From Bacteroidota bacterium (GTDB lineage Bacteria > Bacteroidota > Bacteroidia > Cytophagales > Cyclobacteriaceae): a DNA stretch of 64,000 nucleotides. A program made the position numbers and the translations under genes. Location: the NCBI GenBank assembly GCA_947470895.1, contig CANIVF010000002.1:60110-124109 (forward strand), given 5' to 3'. The notes beneath the pieces were generated by a model. It worked only from the letters and a program-made list of their open reading frames with translations. It ran no database searches and had not been told where the DNA came from. This document shows positions 56,493 through 64,000 of the stretch, piece by piece. Within the stretch, counting starts at the first letter, position 1. Every line of letters begins with the position of its first letter.

Positions 56493-57974
56493 ATGAAAAA
56501 CGTACTTCAAGAAATCATTAAGAAAAATAAGCAGCGCGAGCAGGAAGCTGCCGCTGCACGCCAGGCAGAAATAGATAGTCCAACTACTCCAGACAACAGA
56601 CGCAGATTTCTGAAAAAGACTGCGCTGGGAGGAATGGCCCTGACGAGTTTGTTTGGTTTGTCATTCGAAGATTCGATGGCGCAGACCACATCAAAAGTTC
56701 AAAAAACTTCCGCTCCATCTGATTTGAAAATAACCGACATGCGTTATTGCTTTACGGCTGTGATGGGTGGTACGGCCATCATTCGCATTGATACGAATCA
56801 AGGTATTTATGGGTTGGGTGAAGTCAGGGATGCAGCAGATCCTCGTTACGCGCTCATGCTGAAGAGTCGCATACTCGGAGAAAATCCTTGCAACGTAGAA
56901 AGGATATTTAAAATCATTAAACAATTCGGTGGACAAGCACGACAAGCTGGTGGTGTTTGTGCCGTGGAAATGGCATTGTGGGATTTGTGCGGTAAAGCCT
57001 ACAATGTTCCCGCCTGGCAATTGCTTGGCGGAAGGTATCGCGATAGCATCAGGGTATATGCCGACACGCCTGAATCAAGTAGTCCTGAGGAACAACTTAA
57101 GAGAATCAAGTTTCGCACCGAAACGCAGGGATATACCTGGCTAAAGATGGATGTGTCTATCAATGAATTAAAAAATATACCGGGCACCTTAGTAAATCCT
57201 GACATAATGAAACAGGGTTCAAGTCAGTGGCAAGGCGGCTACATGTCGTATTCCAATACCAAACATCCTTTTACAGGAATACAAATCACTGAAAAAGGGT
57301 TAGATGAATTGGCTAAGATTGTAGAGAATGTTCGCAGCATGGTAGGCTATGAAATTCCAATGTCGACTGATCACTACGGACACTTTGATGTTAACAATTG
57401 TATTCGTTTGGGCAAAGCATTAGATAAGTATCGTCTCGCATGGTTGGAAGATATGGTGCCATGGCAAATGACGGAACAGCACAAAACCATTACCGATGCG
57501 CTTGAAACACCTACCACCACCGGAGAAGACATTTATCTGTTAGAATATTTTAAGCCATTGATCGATGTACATGCCGTTGACATTATCCACCCCGATCTGG
57601 TTTCATCTGGCGGACTTTTAGAAACAAAGAGAATTGGCGATTATGCTGAAGAGAAAGGCATATCCATGGCCATGCACCAGGCAGGAACACCCGTTTCCTT
57701 TATGGCCAATGTGCATTGCGCTGCTGCCACTCAAAACTTCCTGGCTCTGGAACACCACTCTGTCGATTTGGAATGGTGGGAAGGACTCGTAAAGACCACT
57801 GACGGAAAAAAAATAATTGAAAAAGGATTTGCTCCTGTACCACTTTCTCCCGGACTAGGAATTGAACTGGTGGATGAAGAACTGAAGAAACATCTGGACC
57901 CGCGCGATACCACCTATTTTGCTCCAACAAAAGAGTGGGACACTAAACGTTCGCACGACAGAACATGGAGTTAA
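56493..57974 (+). CDS. Tat-exported enolase-superfamily dehydratase, type 1 paralogue
   Basis: This 493-residue protein is the plus-arm paralogue of the minus-arm enzyme at 32258. The N-terminus has the same long leader (EAAAARQAEIDSPTTPDNRR) ending in DNRRRFLKKT with arginines at 36-38. Catalytic map: WLKMDVS (lysine strand; the minus-arm enzyme has WLKCHPG), STDHYGHFD (Asp), WLEDMVPW (Glu), TGEDIYL (Glu), HPDLVSSGGL and MHQAGTPV (His). The altered residues after the lysine suggest a different substrate. It ends with a terminator and is followed by a BASS transporter. Confidence 0.88.
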   Translation: MKNVLQEIIKKNKQREQEAAAARQAEIDSPTTPDNRRRFLKKTALGGMALTSLFGLSFEDSMAQTTSKVQKTSAPSDLKITDMRYCFTAVMGGTAIIRIDTNQGIYGLGEVRDAADPRYALMLKSRILGENPCNVERIFKIIKQFGGQARQAGGVCAVEMALWDLCGKAYNVPAWQLLGGRYRDSIRVYADTPESSSPEEQLKRIKFRTETQGYTWLKMDVSINELKNIPGTLVNPDIMKQGSSQWQGGYMSYSNTKHPFTGIQITEKGLDELAKIVENVRSMVGYEIPMSTDHYGHFDVNNCIRLGKALDKYRLAWLEDMVPWQMTEQHKTITDALETPTTTGEDIYLLEYFKPLIDVHAVDIIHPDLVSSGGLLETKRIGDYAEEKGISMAMHQAGTPVSFMANVHCAAATQNFLALEHHSVDLEWWEGLVKTTDGKKIIEKGFAPVPLSPGLGIELVDEELKKHLDPRDTTYFAPTKEWDTKRSHDRTWS

Positions 57975-57992
57975 CTGGGAATCATTAAACGT

Positions 57993-58035
57993 AGCCCAGC
58001 CAATAGGATAAATCATGTTGGTTGGGCTTTTTTTA
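57993..58035 (+). terminator. Terminator after the type 1 dehydratase
   Basis: AGCCCAGCCAA (57993-58003) pairs with TTGGTTGGGCT (58018-58028), with one G-U pair, and is followed by eight T residues. It lies between the dehydratase stop at 57974 and the BASS gene at 58071. Confidence 0.9.
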
Positions 58036-58070
58036 TTTTTGATATTACGATTTAATCAATCTCTATCGTT

Positions 58071-59153
58071 TTGAAAACTACCCTACTCTACAAAATCGCA
58101 TTAGGTGCAGCGCTGCTCTGCCTGGTTATTTCTTTCGTCATTATTTTTAATTCAGGCTTACCACAAGCAGGTCCGCCACTCATTGCATTTCTTTTTCTTC
58201 TTGGAATTTCCTTTCGTGGTTTTGAGCACCTGAAAGGATTTACCTACTCCATTTTAATTTTTGCAGCCGTTACCATGGCCTTGTATTACCCGGCCAATTT
58301 TCAGGAAGTGGATGGATTCAAATTGACCAACCTGATAACGCCATTGATACAAATCATCATGTTCGGCATGGGAACATCCATGAGTGCCAAAGATTTTGTG
58401 GGTGTTGCTAAAACTCCAGCAGCCGTTGGCATCGGTGTGATGGCCCAGTTCACCATCATGCCATCACTTGGTTTTCTATTAGCCAGCATCAGTGGGTTTC
58501 CGCCTGAGATTGCTGCCGGCATTATTCTCATCGGTTGCTCTCCAAGTGGATTGGCCTCCAATGTGATGAGCTACCTGGCAAAGGCAAACCTTGCGCTATC
58601 CATCACCATCACCGCTACCACCACTCTATTGGCTCCACTCATAACACCATTACTTATGAAAGTACTGGCTGGCGCCTATATTGAAATTGATATTTTTAAA
58701 ATGATGTGGGATATCTTTAAGATGATCATGATTCCTATCGGAGCCGGATTGTTGTTTAACAAGCTCCTTCATGGAAAATCACAGTGGCTGGATAAAGCCA
58801 TGCCACTGGTATCGATGTTTGGGATTGGATTTATTATCACCATCATCACAGCTGCGGGACGCGACAGTCTTCTGGCTATTGGATACATATTAATTGGGTT
58901 AGTGCTGATTCATAATACCGTAGGTTATCTCGTTGGTTATTGGTTCGCACGCTTATTTAAAATGAATGAAAAAGATTGCAGAACAGTGGCCATTGAAGTC
59001 GGCATGCAAAATGGCGGCCTGGCGTCCGGCATCGCCAAAGAGATGGGTAAAATCGCCACGGTTGGTTTGGCTGCTGCCGTTTTTGGTCCGCTCATGAATA
59101 TTACCGGATCTATTCTCGCTTCGTATTGGCATAGAAGACCACCCAAAGAATAA
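58071..59153 (+). CDS. BASS family (bile acid:sodium symporter-type) organic anion transporter
   Basis: This 360-residue membrane protein has about ten helices. The family sodium and substrate motifs are GCSPSGLASNVMSYLAKAN near 164-182 and IEVGMQNGGLASGIA near 304-318, with FGMGTSMSAKDF near 97. BASS transporters carry bile acids, pyruvate, ketopantoate and other organic acids with sodium. Inside a locus of exported dehydratases and aldolases the natural cargo is pyruvate or a 2-keto-3-deoxy acid (inference). It starts with TTG after a terminator; the start is supported by the first helix position. Confidence 0.88.
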   Translation: MKTTLLYKIALGAALLCLVISFVIIFNSGLPQAGPPLIAFLFLLGISFRGFEHLKGFTYSILIFAAVTMALYYPANFQEVDGFKLTNLITPLIQIIMFGMGTSMSAKDFVGVAKTPAAVGIGVMAQFTIMPSLGFLLASISGFPPEIAAGIILIGCSPSGLASNVMSYLAKANLALSITITATTTLLAPLITPLLMKVLAGAYIEIDIFKMMWDIFKMIMIPIGAGLLFNKLLHGKSQWLDKAMPLVSMFGIGFIITIITAAGRDSLLAIGYILIGLVLIHNTVGYLVGYWFARLFKMNEKDCRTVAIEVGMQNGGLASGIAKEMGKIATVGLAAAVFGPLMNITGSILASYWHRRPPKE

Positions 59154-59228
59154 TGGATTTAAGGAGATCAAAAATCTTACCATCAATTAAACGAGAATGA
59201 AATCTATCCGATCATTATTCATAACACA

Positions 59229-59318
59229 GTCTGGGACAGACCCGGTCCTGTAGTTGAGTTTAATGTAAAAGCTGCAAAACAATATCGCGCAGCCGAAGAC
59301 AAGAATTTTTTTGATTAA
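59229..59318 (+). pseudogene. Last 30 codons of a lost type 2 dehydratase
   Basis: The 90-bp frame ends in taa and reads VWDRP, then VVEFNVKAAKQY, then AAEDKNFFD, nearly identical to the C-terminus of the type 2 genes (VWDRPGLGVEFNVKAAKQYL). Nothing upstream resembles the rest of the gene. It lies 75 bp before the RspA-like gene at 59393, mirroring the order of type 2 gene (54666) then RspA-like gene (54794). It is the trace of a duplicated two-gene unit whose first gene was lost. Confidence 0.85.
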
Positions 59319-59392
59319 CGGAAATGCGCTGTGAGTGATATTCTTTACTTTTAATAAGTGTCCTACAACGGTAAATATTAAAAAATGAAATT

Positions 59393-60781
59393 ATGGAGCC
59401 AAAGAAAGAAATTTCAGGAATGGGCAGACGTGATGTATTAAAAAATTTGGGCTTGGGTGCCGCTGCTGGTACATTGGGCATGCTGGCCGATCCTAATGAT
59501 GCGATAGCCGAGACCTACAAAAAAGCGACTAATGGACTTCCTGCATTAAAAATCACAAAAGTTAAAGCAATTTATACCTGTCCTGATGGAATAGAATTAA
59601 TAGTCGTTAAGGTCGAGACCAACGAACCAGGATTGTACGGATTAGGCTGTGCAACCTTCAGACAGCGTGCTCATCCTGTTATCTCTGCGATTAATGATTA
59701 TCTCAATGATTTTTGTATAGGAAAGGATCCGGACAACATTGAAGACATTTGGCAGACTGCCTATGTAAGTTCATATTGGAGAAATGGACCTGTACTGAAC
59801 AATGCATTAAGCGGTCTGGATCAGGCGCTTTGGGACATAAAAGGCAAACGCGCAAACATGCCTGTCTATCAGTTATTGGGTGGTAAGTGTCGGTTTGCTA
59901 TTCCATGTTATTCACACGCCAGTGGCGAAACAATAGAAAAGGTGGCAGAAGATGCCAAGAAAAAAATAGAACAGGGCTTTAAGTATGTGCGCATCCAACT
60001 GGGTGGATATGGAGCAACCCAAATGTTAGGTGGATATGGTGCTTCTGGTTTGGGCAAACCTGATTTCAGAACCGCAGGATTTGGCACATCCAATGATAAC
60101 TACATGGATACCTATCGTTATTTAAAAGGTATACCAGAAATGTTTGCCGAAGTACGTAAAGTTTGTGGTGATGAAATAGAACTTCTGCACGACATCCATG
60201 AAAGGATACAGCCGAGCGAGGCAATTTCGATGATCAAGAAACTAGAAGAATATAGACCCTTCTTTATCGAAGATCCCTTCTCGCCAGAGAATATCGGATA
60301 CTTTAAATTATTGCGACAACAAACCAGTGTACCATTGGCGATGGGTGAATTGTATAACAATCCACATGAATGGATTGGTCCAATGTCAGAAAGACTTTTT
60401 GATTTTATTAGAATTCATATTTCTCAGATTGGAGGGATTACACCCGCCATGAAGGTAGCCCGTTTAGGCGAAGCATTCAACATCCGCACGGCCTGGCATG
60501 GACCTGGCGATGTTTCGCCAGTTGGCCATGCTGCCAATGCACATATCGATTTCGCGATTTGGAATTTTGGAATTCAGGAAAGCGTGACCTTCTCTCCTGA
60601 GCTTCAAGAAATCTTTCCAGGAAGTCCAACGATGAAAAACGGCTATATGTATGTGAATGAAGCTCCGGGTCTTGGTGTTGATGTCAACGAAAAGTTGGCT
60701 GCAAAGTATCCACTACCCGCAAAACAATTAAATGAATGGACACAAGTAAGAAAGAGTGATGGCACAGCCATCAGACCCTAA
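59393..60781 (+). CDS. Tat-exported RspA/ManD-like enolase-superfamily dehydratase, copy 2
   Basis: This 462-residue protein starts with MEPKKEISGMGRRDVLKNLG (arginines at 12-13). It follows the same catalytic map as the gene at 54794: YVRIQLGGYG, LLHDIHERIQP, FIEDPFSPENI, AMGELYN, HISQIGGITPAMK and WHGPGDVSPVGHAANAHI. It has a short insertion of extra glycines near 200 (GGYGATQMLGGYGASGLG), absent from copy 1, close to the active-site loop. It probably acts on a related acid sugar. Confidence 0.88.
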   Translation: MEPKKEISGMGRRDVLKNLGLGAAAGTLGMLADPNDAIAETYKKATNGLPALKITKVKAIYTCPDGIELIVVKVETNEPGLYGLGCATFRQRAHPVISAINDYLNDFCIGKDPDNIEDIWQTAYVSSYWRNGPVLNNALSGLDQALWDIKGKRANMPVYQLLGGKCRFAIPCYSHASGETIEKVAEDAKKKIEQGFKYVRIQLGGYGATQMLGGYGASGLGKPDFRTAGFGTSNDNYMDTYRYLKGIPEMFAEVRKVCGDEIELLHDIHERIQPSEAISMIKKLEEYRPFFIEDPFSPENIGYFKLLRQQTSVPLAMGELYNNPHEWIGPMSERLFDFIRIHISQIGGITPAMKVARLGEAFNIRTAWHGPGDVSPVGHAANAHIDFAIWNFGIQESVTFSPELQEIFPGSPTMKNGYMYVNEAPGLGVDVNEKLAAKYPLPAKQLNEWTQVRKSDGTAIRP

Positions 60782-60905
60782 TCGTCTATTGTAATTTTAA
60801 AACTATTTATACTTTACTATGATGCCGAATTACACCCTTGAAAATGCTTTGCGCATGTTGGCATATAGTCGGTATCCTAAAAAAAATTCTTAACCTAATT
60901 CAACC

Positions 60906-62177
60906 ATGAAAGAAATAGTCAGGAGTAAATTTAAAGGAGTTTCCAGAAGATCCGCCATCAAATCATTCTTAGCATTAGCCGGTGCGGCAACCTTTCCCAT
61001 TGGGGCCGAGGGGAAAGATTCATCTAATGGATTAAACATCGCGCAACTAGAAGCCAAAGAAAAAACACCGATTAAGATCACAAAACTTGAAACCTTTCTG
61101 GTTAAACCACGATGGATCTTTTTGAAAGTTCATACGGATGCTGGTGTAATCGGCTTAGGGGAACCTCTTTTGGAAGGGAGAGCCATTACCATACAAGCAG
61201 CAATCAAAGAAATTGAACCCTATTTAATTGGCAAAGACCCACGCCATGTTGTTCATCATTGGCAAGCCATCTATCGCCACGCTTTTTATAAAGGCGGTCC
61301 AATATTAACGAGTGCCCTCAGTGGTATCGATCAAGCCTTATGGGATATCAAGGGGAAACTTTTGAATCTTCCGGTATATGAATTATTTGGTGGACCAACC
61401 CGAGATCGGGTTCGTGTTTATGGTCGGGCCAGCAACGCGGATGAAATGAAGGCCCGGGTTAAAGAAGGTTACACGGTTATCAAAACCAGTGTTGCAAAAA
61501 TAAACCCATCAAGAGCTGTGGAAAATCCTAAATTTATAAAATACGCAGTTGATAATTTTGCTTCGTTGAGAGAAGCGGGTGGCGATTCGATGGATATTGG
61601 AATAGATTTCCATGGGGCCATTCCACCGCAAACATCAAAAATATTAATTCGTCAGCTGGAGCAATTCCAACCTATGTTCATCGAAGAACCATGTCAGCCA
61701 CAAAACGTGGATGTATTAGTTGATATTGCCAAGAGCACGTTTTTACCCATTGCAACCGGTGAACGGATTTTTACCAAGTGGGGCTTTCGTGAAATCCTGG
61801 AGAAAGGTGCTGCCACAATTCTACAACCAGACCTTTGTCATGCCGGTGGCATTACAGAAGGAAAAATAATTGCAGGCATGGCCGAAGCCTATTATGCGGT
61901 TATTGCTCCACATAATCCAATGGGTCCTATTTCACTTGCTTCTGGTTTGCAGTTAGCAGCAAGTATCCCGAATTTCCTTGTTCAGGAACAAGTTTCGTTA
62001 GGTGAAGGATATTTAAAAGTACCTTTCAAACTCCAGCAAGATGGAACAGTAATGGTTCCAACAGGTCCCGGCCTTGGGGTTGAACTTGATGAGAATAAGT
62101 TGGCTGATAAAATAGGACATGATTGGAAAAATCCCGAAACCTATGATGCGAGTGATGGGTCAGTTGTGGATTGGTAA
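60906..62177 (+). CDS. Tat-exported galactonate dehydratase-like enolase-superfamily enzyme
   Basis: This 423-residue protein has N-terminal VSRRSAIKSFLALAGAATF (arginines at 14-15). The body resembles D-galactonate dehydratase: ETFLVKPRWIFLKVHTDAG, PTRDRVRVYGRAS, VIKTSV, IGIDFHGAIP (Asp), FIEEPCQPQN (Glu), ATGERIFTKWGFREIL (Glu), LQPDLCHAGGITE and IAPHNPMGPIS (His). DgoD-type enzymes turn D-galactonate or related aldonates into 2-keto-3-deoxy acids. It is the only member of its subtype here. It follows the RspA-like gene by 124 bp, a spacer with only a 24-codon open frame (60819-60893) for which I see no support. Confidence 0.88.
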   Translation: MKEIVRSKFKGVSRRSAIKSFLALAGAATFPIGAEGKDSSNGLNIAQLEAKEKTPIKITKLETFLVKPRWIFLKVHTDAGVIGLGEPLLEGRAITIQAAIKEIEPYLIGKDPRHVVHHWQAIYRHAFYKGGPILTSALSGIDQALWDIKGKLLNLPVYELFGGPTRDRVRVYGRASNADEMKARVKEGYTVIKTSVAKINPSRAVENPKFIKYAVDNFASLREAGGDSMDIGIDFHGAIPPQTSKILIRQLEQFQPMFIEEPCQPQNVDVLVDIAKSTFLPIATGERIFTKWGFREILEKGAATILQPDLCHAGGITEGKIIAGMAEAYYAVIAPHNPMGPISLASGLQLAASIPNFLVQEQVSLGEGYLKVPFKLQQDGTVMVPTGPGLGVELDENKLADKIGHDWKNPETYDASDGSVVDW

Positions 62178-62229
62178 AAAGATCCATACGATTTCTACAC
62201 CTTGTAAGGCAGTTTGAAATATATGCCCT

Positions 62230-62635
62230 ATGACAAAATTGTTTTTAGATAACTATCGCTGGTTGCGTACTGGAGATTCACATTCTATTTACACAGTTTG
62301 CTTCAAATGAGTAGGTAGCTGTAGTTCTGATCAGTTTGGCTAGAGCAGTTCATCAAGCCTGGGCCACCAATGTTTTCACCATGGCGTCAGATTTTTTTCC
62401 AGTAGAGGCAGTGAGTTTGGTGATGGGTATTGAAGGAAAGGCTGGTTCAATCGAAGTAACCCTTTTTCCACTCCTCATTGGATATTTACTCGACACCTAT
62501 AAAGCGATTGGTAATATCATTGCTGGATACAATATTTTATTTACCCCTTGCAGTGTAGCCTACTTAGTCTCATTGGTAATTATTCATTTTCTTACCTGTA
62601 AATCTGAAAGGTTGATGCTGGAACAGATTCAATAG
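62230..62635 (+). pseudogene. Remnant of an MFS sugar-acid (hexuronate-type) transporter
   Basis: From 62336 the plus frame reads AVHQAWATNVFTMASDFFPV, then AVSLVMGIEGKAGSIEVTLF, then PLLIGYLLDTYKAIGNIIAG, then YNILFTPCSVAYLVSLVIIH. This is the C-terminal third of ACS-family hexuronate-type MFS transporters. The ATG at 62230 begins MTKLFLDNYRWL, resembling the N-terminus of such proteins, and then frame and content are lost, so most of the middle was deleted. It is non-functional. Its place after the DgoD-like gene suggests that it once carried the same class of acid. Confidence 0.75.
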
Positions 62636-62680
62636 ACGTTCTCTGCACTGACACAAATAATATACGATGAAATTATCGTT

Positions 62681-62732
62681 GGGCTAAAGCCCTTTGGCTT
62701 GTTTCAATTTGTCCCCGTCATAAATGTCGAGG
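62681..62732. repeat. Palindromic repeat fragment (GGGCTAAAGCCC plus decayed CCCCGTCAT...GG)
   Basis: GGGCTAAAGCCC (62681-62692) is a perfect 12-bp palindrome except for its central pair. About 20 bp later, CCCCGTCATAAATGTCGAGG (62713-62732) is an imperfect inverted repeat. The two-part arrangement resembles a dispersed repeat of Bacteroidota genomes that I recall from similar sequences. I cannot count copies from this window alone. Confidence 0.4.
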
Positions 62733-62801
62733 CCATTTTTTCTAACACATATTCTGGGTTGAAGGTCCTGGGGTAGAGAACAGCTTCATAACTCTTTCAA
62801 G

Positions 62802-62850
62802 AAACTGGGAATTGGCGTTGATTTAAACGAAGAAGAAATGAGTACGTATA
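62802..62850 (+). pseudogene. Possible tiny remnant of an enolase-superfamily C-terminus
   Basis: The reading LGIGVDLNEEEMSTYN resembles the (P)GLGV(D/E)LNEE ending shared by all seven intact enzymes. It is only about 16 residues with no supporting upstream sequence, so chance cannot be excluded. The rest of 62636-62919 shows only the palindromic repeat. Confidence 0.3.
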
Positions 62851-62919
62851 ACCTAAGGGAGTGCCCTTCTTCGAATAAAAAGTTGTGTTGACAAAATCCG
62901 AATCCGGAGTTTGGAAATA

Positions 62920-63336
62920 TTACAACTTAAATGCCTGCCTGGCCACAAGTTTCCAATCTCTCTTTTCTTTACTCCAAACCAACAATACGCCAAGGTTTAT
63001 AGCTCCAACAACACCAGCGTTAAAAGTTTCGCCTTTTAGCTTATGACGCACCAGTGCAATATTCTTTCCTGTTAGCAAAATTGATTGATCGCTCAGTACA
63101 ATCGATTTGAAATCAGATTTACCAGATAAAAGTGCCTCGATAAATTCGCTTTGGGTTTCCATCAACCCACTGGAATGTCCATAGGATAGATCCATGGAGG
63201 TCATACTTTTCAGCCCTTTCAAAGTAGGGTCGATCATGGCGAGCCGTAACTTTTCAACAGCTATCCCTACCTCCTTTTCTGGCTGAGCAAGTGAGAAATT
63301 ATAGCATAAAATCAATAAGAAGAGAATTCCTTTCAT
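62920..63336 (-). CDS. Exported NTF2-like (DUF4440-type) protein
   Basis: This 138-residue protein has a signal peptide (GILFLLILCYNFSLA). Its small alpha-plus-beta body (LRLAMIDPTLKGLKSMTSMD, SEFIEALLSGKSDFKSIVLS, ending RDWKLVARQAFKL) matches the NTF2-like fold of DUF4440 proteins. It has no catalytic motif. It is transcribed against the plus arm and lies among gene remnants. Its role is unknown. Confidence 0.75.
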   Translation of the reverse strand: MKGILFLLILCYNFSLAQPEKEVGIAVEKLRLAMIDPTLKGLKSMTSMDLSYGHSSGLMETQSEFIEALLSGKSDFKSIVLSDQSILLTGKNIALVRHKLKGETFNAGVVGAINLGVLLVWSKEKRDWKLVARQAFKL

Positions 63337-63643
63337 AAAAAAGAAGTTTAATGTGTACGAGTTGCCGCTACTATTAATCTATAATTTAACACTTTACCTA
63401 CGATTCCCAAAAACAAATTGAATTCTGCCTTGGGTAAAACCGTTCAAATCATTGCAACCATCTAATGATATCAAGAAATTTAAGTCATCAATAGTAATTA
63501 GGTTCAGTCTACTATGTTAAATTTTGACAAGCAGGAAAAAAAACTGTATTGAAATACCCGAGTATGTTCCGCCAACAGCTTAGGTCTGACCACAGGAAAT
63601 CATTTTGCGTAAAATTTCAAGTTCGAAACTACACCTTACAGCT

Positions 63644-63846
63644 GTAGCATTATTACCGATAGCTACTGGAACCTTTATCATGCCTACCCAGCACCGCATA
63701 TGGTAGCATCCTATATGGGTGAATCTGTGCCTAACTTCCTGATTCTGGAGTGGCCGATTTATTTCATACCGACCCGATGTTCAAAAAAATTGTAACCTTC
63801 GATGGGTCAATGGTGGAGAATGAATTTATCCCAGATTATTCATTAG
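63644..63846 (+). pseudogene. 3'-region remnant of another enolase-superfamily gene
   Basis: Readings in different frames give ALLPIATG (the metal-Glu strand pattern LPIATGE), then APHMVASYMGESVPNFLILE, then ADLFHTDPMFKKIVTFDGSM, then VENEFIP. This is the order found at the C-terminal end of mandelate racemase-group enzymes. Frame changes occur near 63673 and 63755, and the conserved ENGFIP is ENEFIP. The rest of 63337-63643 shows nothing I can support. Confidence 0.65.
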
Positions 63847-63914
63847 GACGAAAGAGTTATTCATAAATGCTTGATTGAGTTATCTTTACTAAAAGGATTA
63901 AAACAACCAATAAG

Positions 63915-64000
63915 GTGAAAGAGATACAGGTGTTATTTACGGATAAAAATGTCACTGCTTGGGGTGGTATTAAGTTGATGAAAGATATGATCGACAGCAT
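63915..64000 (+). mobile_element. Start of a probable IS1380-like transposase (runs off right edge)
   Basis: The open plus frame leaving the window includes VKEIQVLFTDKNVTAWGG, then IKLMKDMID. The short T-x-(W/F)-GG motif soon after the start, followed by a hydrophobic helix, is typical of IS1380-type DDE transposases. The GTG at 63915 is a possible start; the frame is open back to 63879. Only about 28 residues are visible, so this is a tentative call. The terminal inverted repeat was not identified. Confidence 0.45.

Noticed and set aside
60819..60893. 24-codon open frame before the DgoD-like gene (MMPNYTLENALRML...)
   Set aside because: It is very short and has no recognised relatives or clear ribosome-binding site; it could be a gene remnant but there is no support.

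Overview
The window looks like a chromosome segment of a Cytophagales-type member of the Bacteroidota. The signs are a PorU-like type IX secretion protease at the left edge, a FecI/FecR-controlled SusC/SusD pair, PspC plus PadR, AT-rich spacers and Sec, Tat and lipoprotein signals on many proteins. I saw no tRNA or rRNA gene, no CRISPR array and no complete mobile element. A probable transposase gene enters at the right edge.

Positions 1 to about 29,000 are mostly ordinary chromosome. They hold PadR/PspC, a beta-CASP RNA nuclease, an ECF sigma factor with a membrane partner and a barrel protein, a DEAD-box helicase, an AlkB-type hydroxylase, a tRNA methyltransferase, YceI with a MarR regulator, peptidase PepF, a CDF transporter, two serine hydrolases, a PaaE-like reductase and PurB. 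Inside this stretch (7,926-10,123) lies a dead phenylacetate (paa) operon. Its TetR regulator and a DinB-fold gene are intact, paaC and paaD carry stops and frameshifts, and most of the upstream genes are gone.

Positions 29,058 to about 63,850 form one large two-armed sugar and sugar-acid locus. The minus arm (43,541 down to 29,058) encodes a GlcG/HbpS-like protein, an aldo/keto reductase, a TolB-like propeller, an exported TIM-barrel isomerase, a GH5 glycoside hydrolase, a ThuA-like protein, three exported RraA-family proteins, a Tat-exported enolase-superfamily enzyme, a mutarotase-like protein and a PQQ dehydrogenase with a cytochrome c domain. The plus arm (43,879 onward) encodes a LacI regulator, ECF sigma factor, FecR, SusC, SusD, six more enolase-superfamily enzymes and a BASS-family transporter. 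All seven enolase-superfamily enzymes start with a twin-arginine motif and all three RraA proteins have Sec signals. My inference is a periplasmic, non-phosphorylated sugar-acid pathway: glycan cleavage, PQQ oxidation of aldoses to lactones/aldonates, dehydration to 2-keto-3-deoxy acids, RraA-type aldol cleavage, and BASS import of the keto acid. This is the most interesting system in the window. Its chemistry is inferred from families, not shown by the sequence.

The locus is expanding and decaying together. There are paired paralogues, a 73-bp identical tract suggesting gene conversion, and leftovers of at least two to four further enolase-superfamily genes, a fourth RraA gene and an MFS sugar-acid transporter. 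Most leftovers keep only the 3' end.
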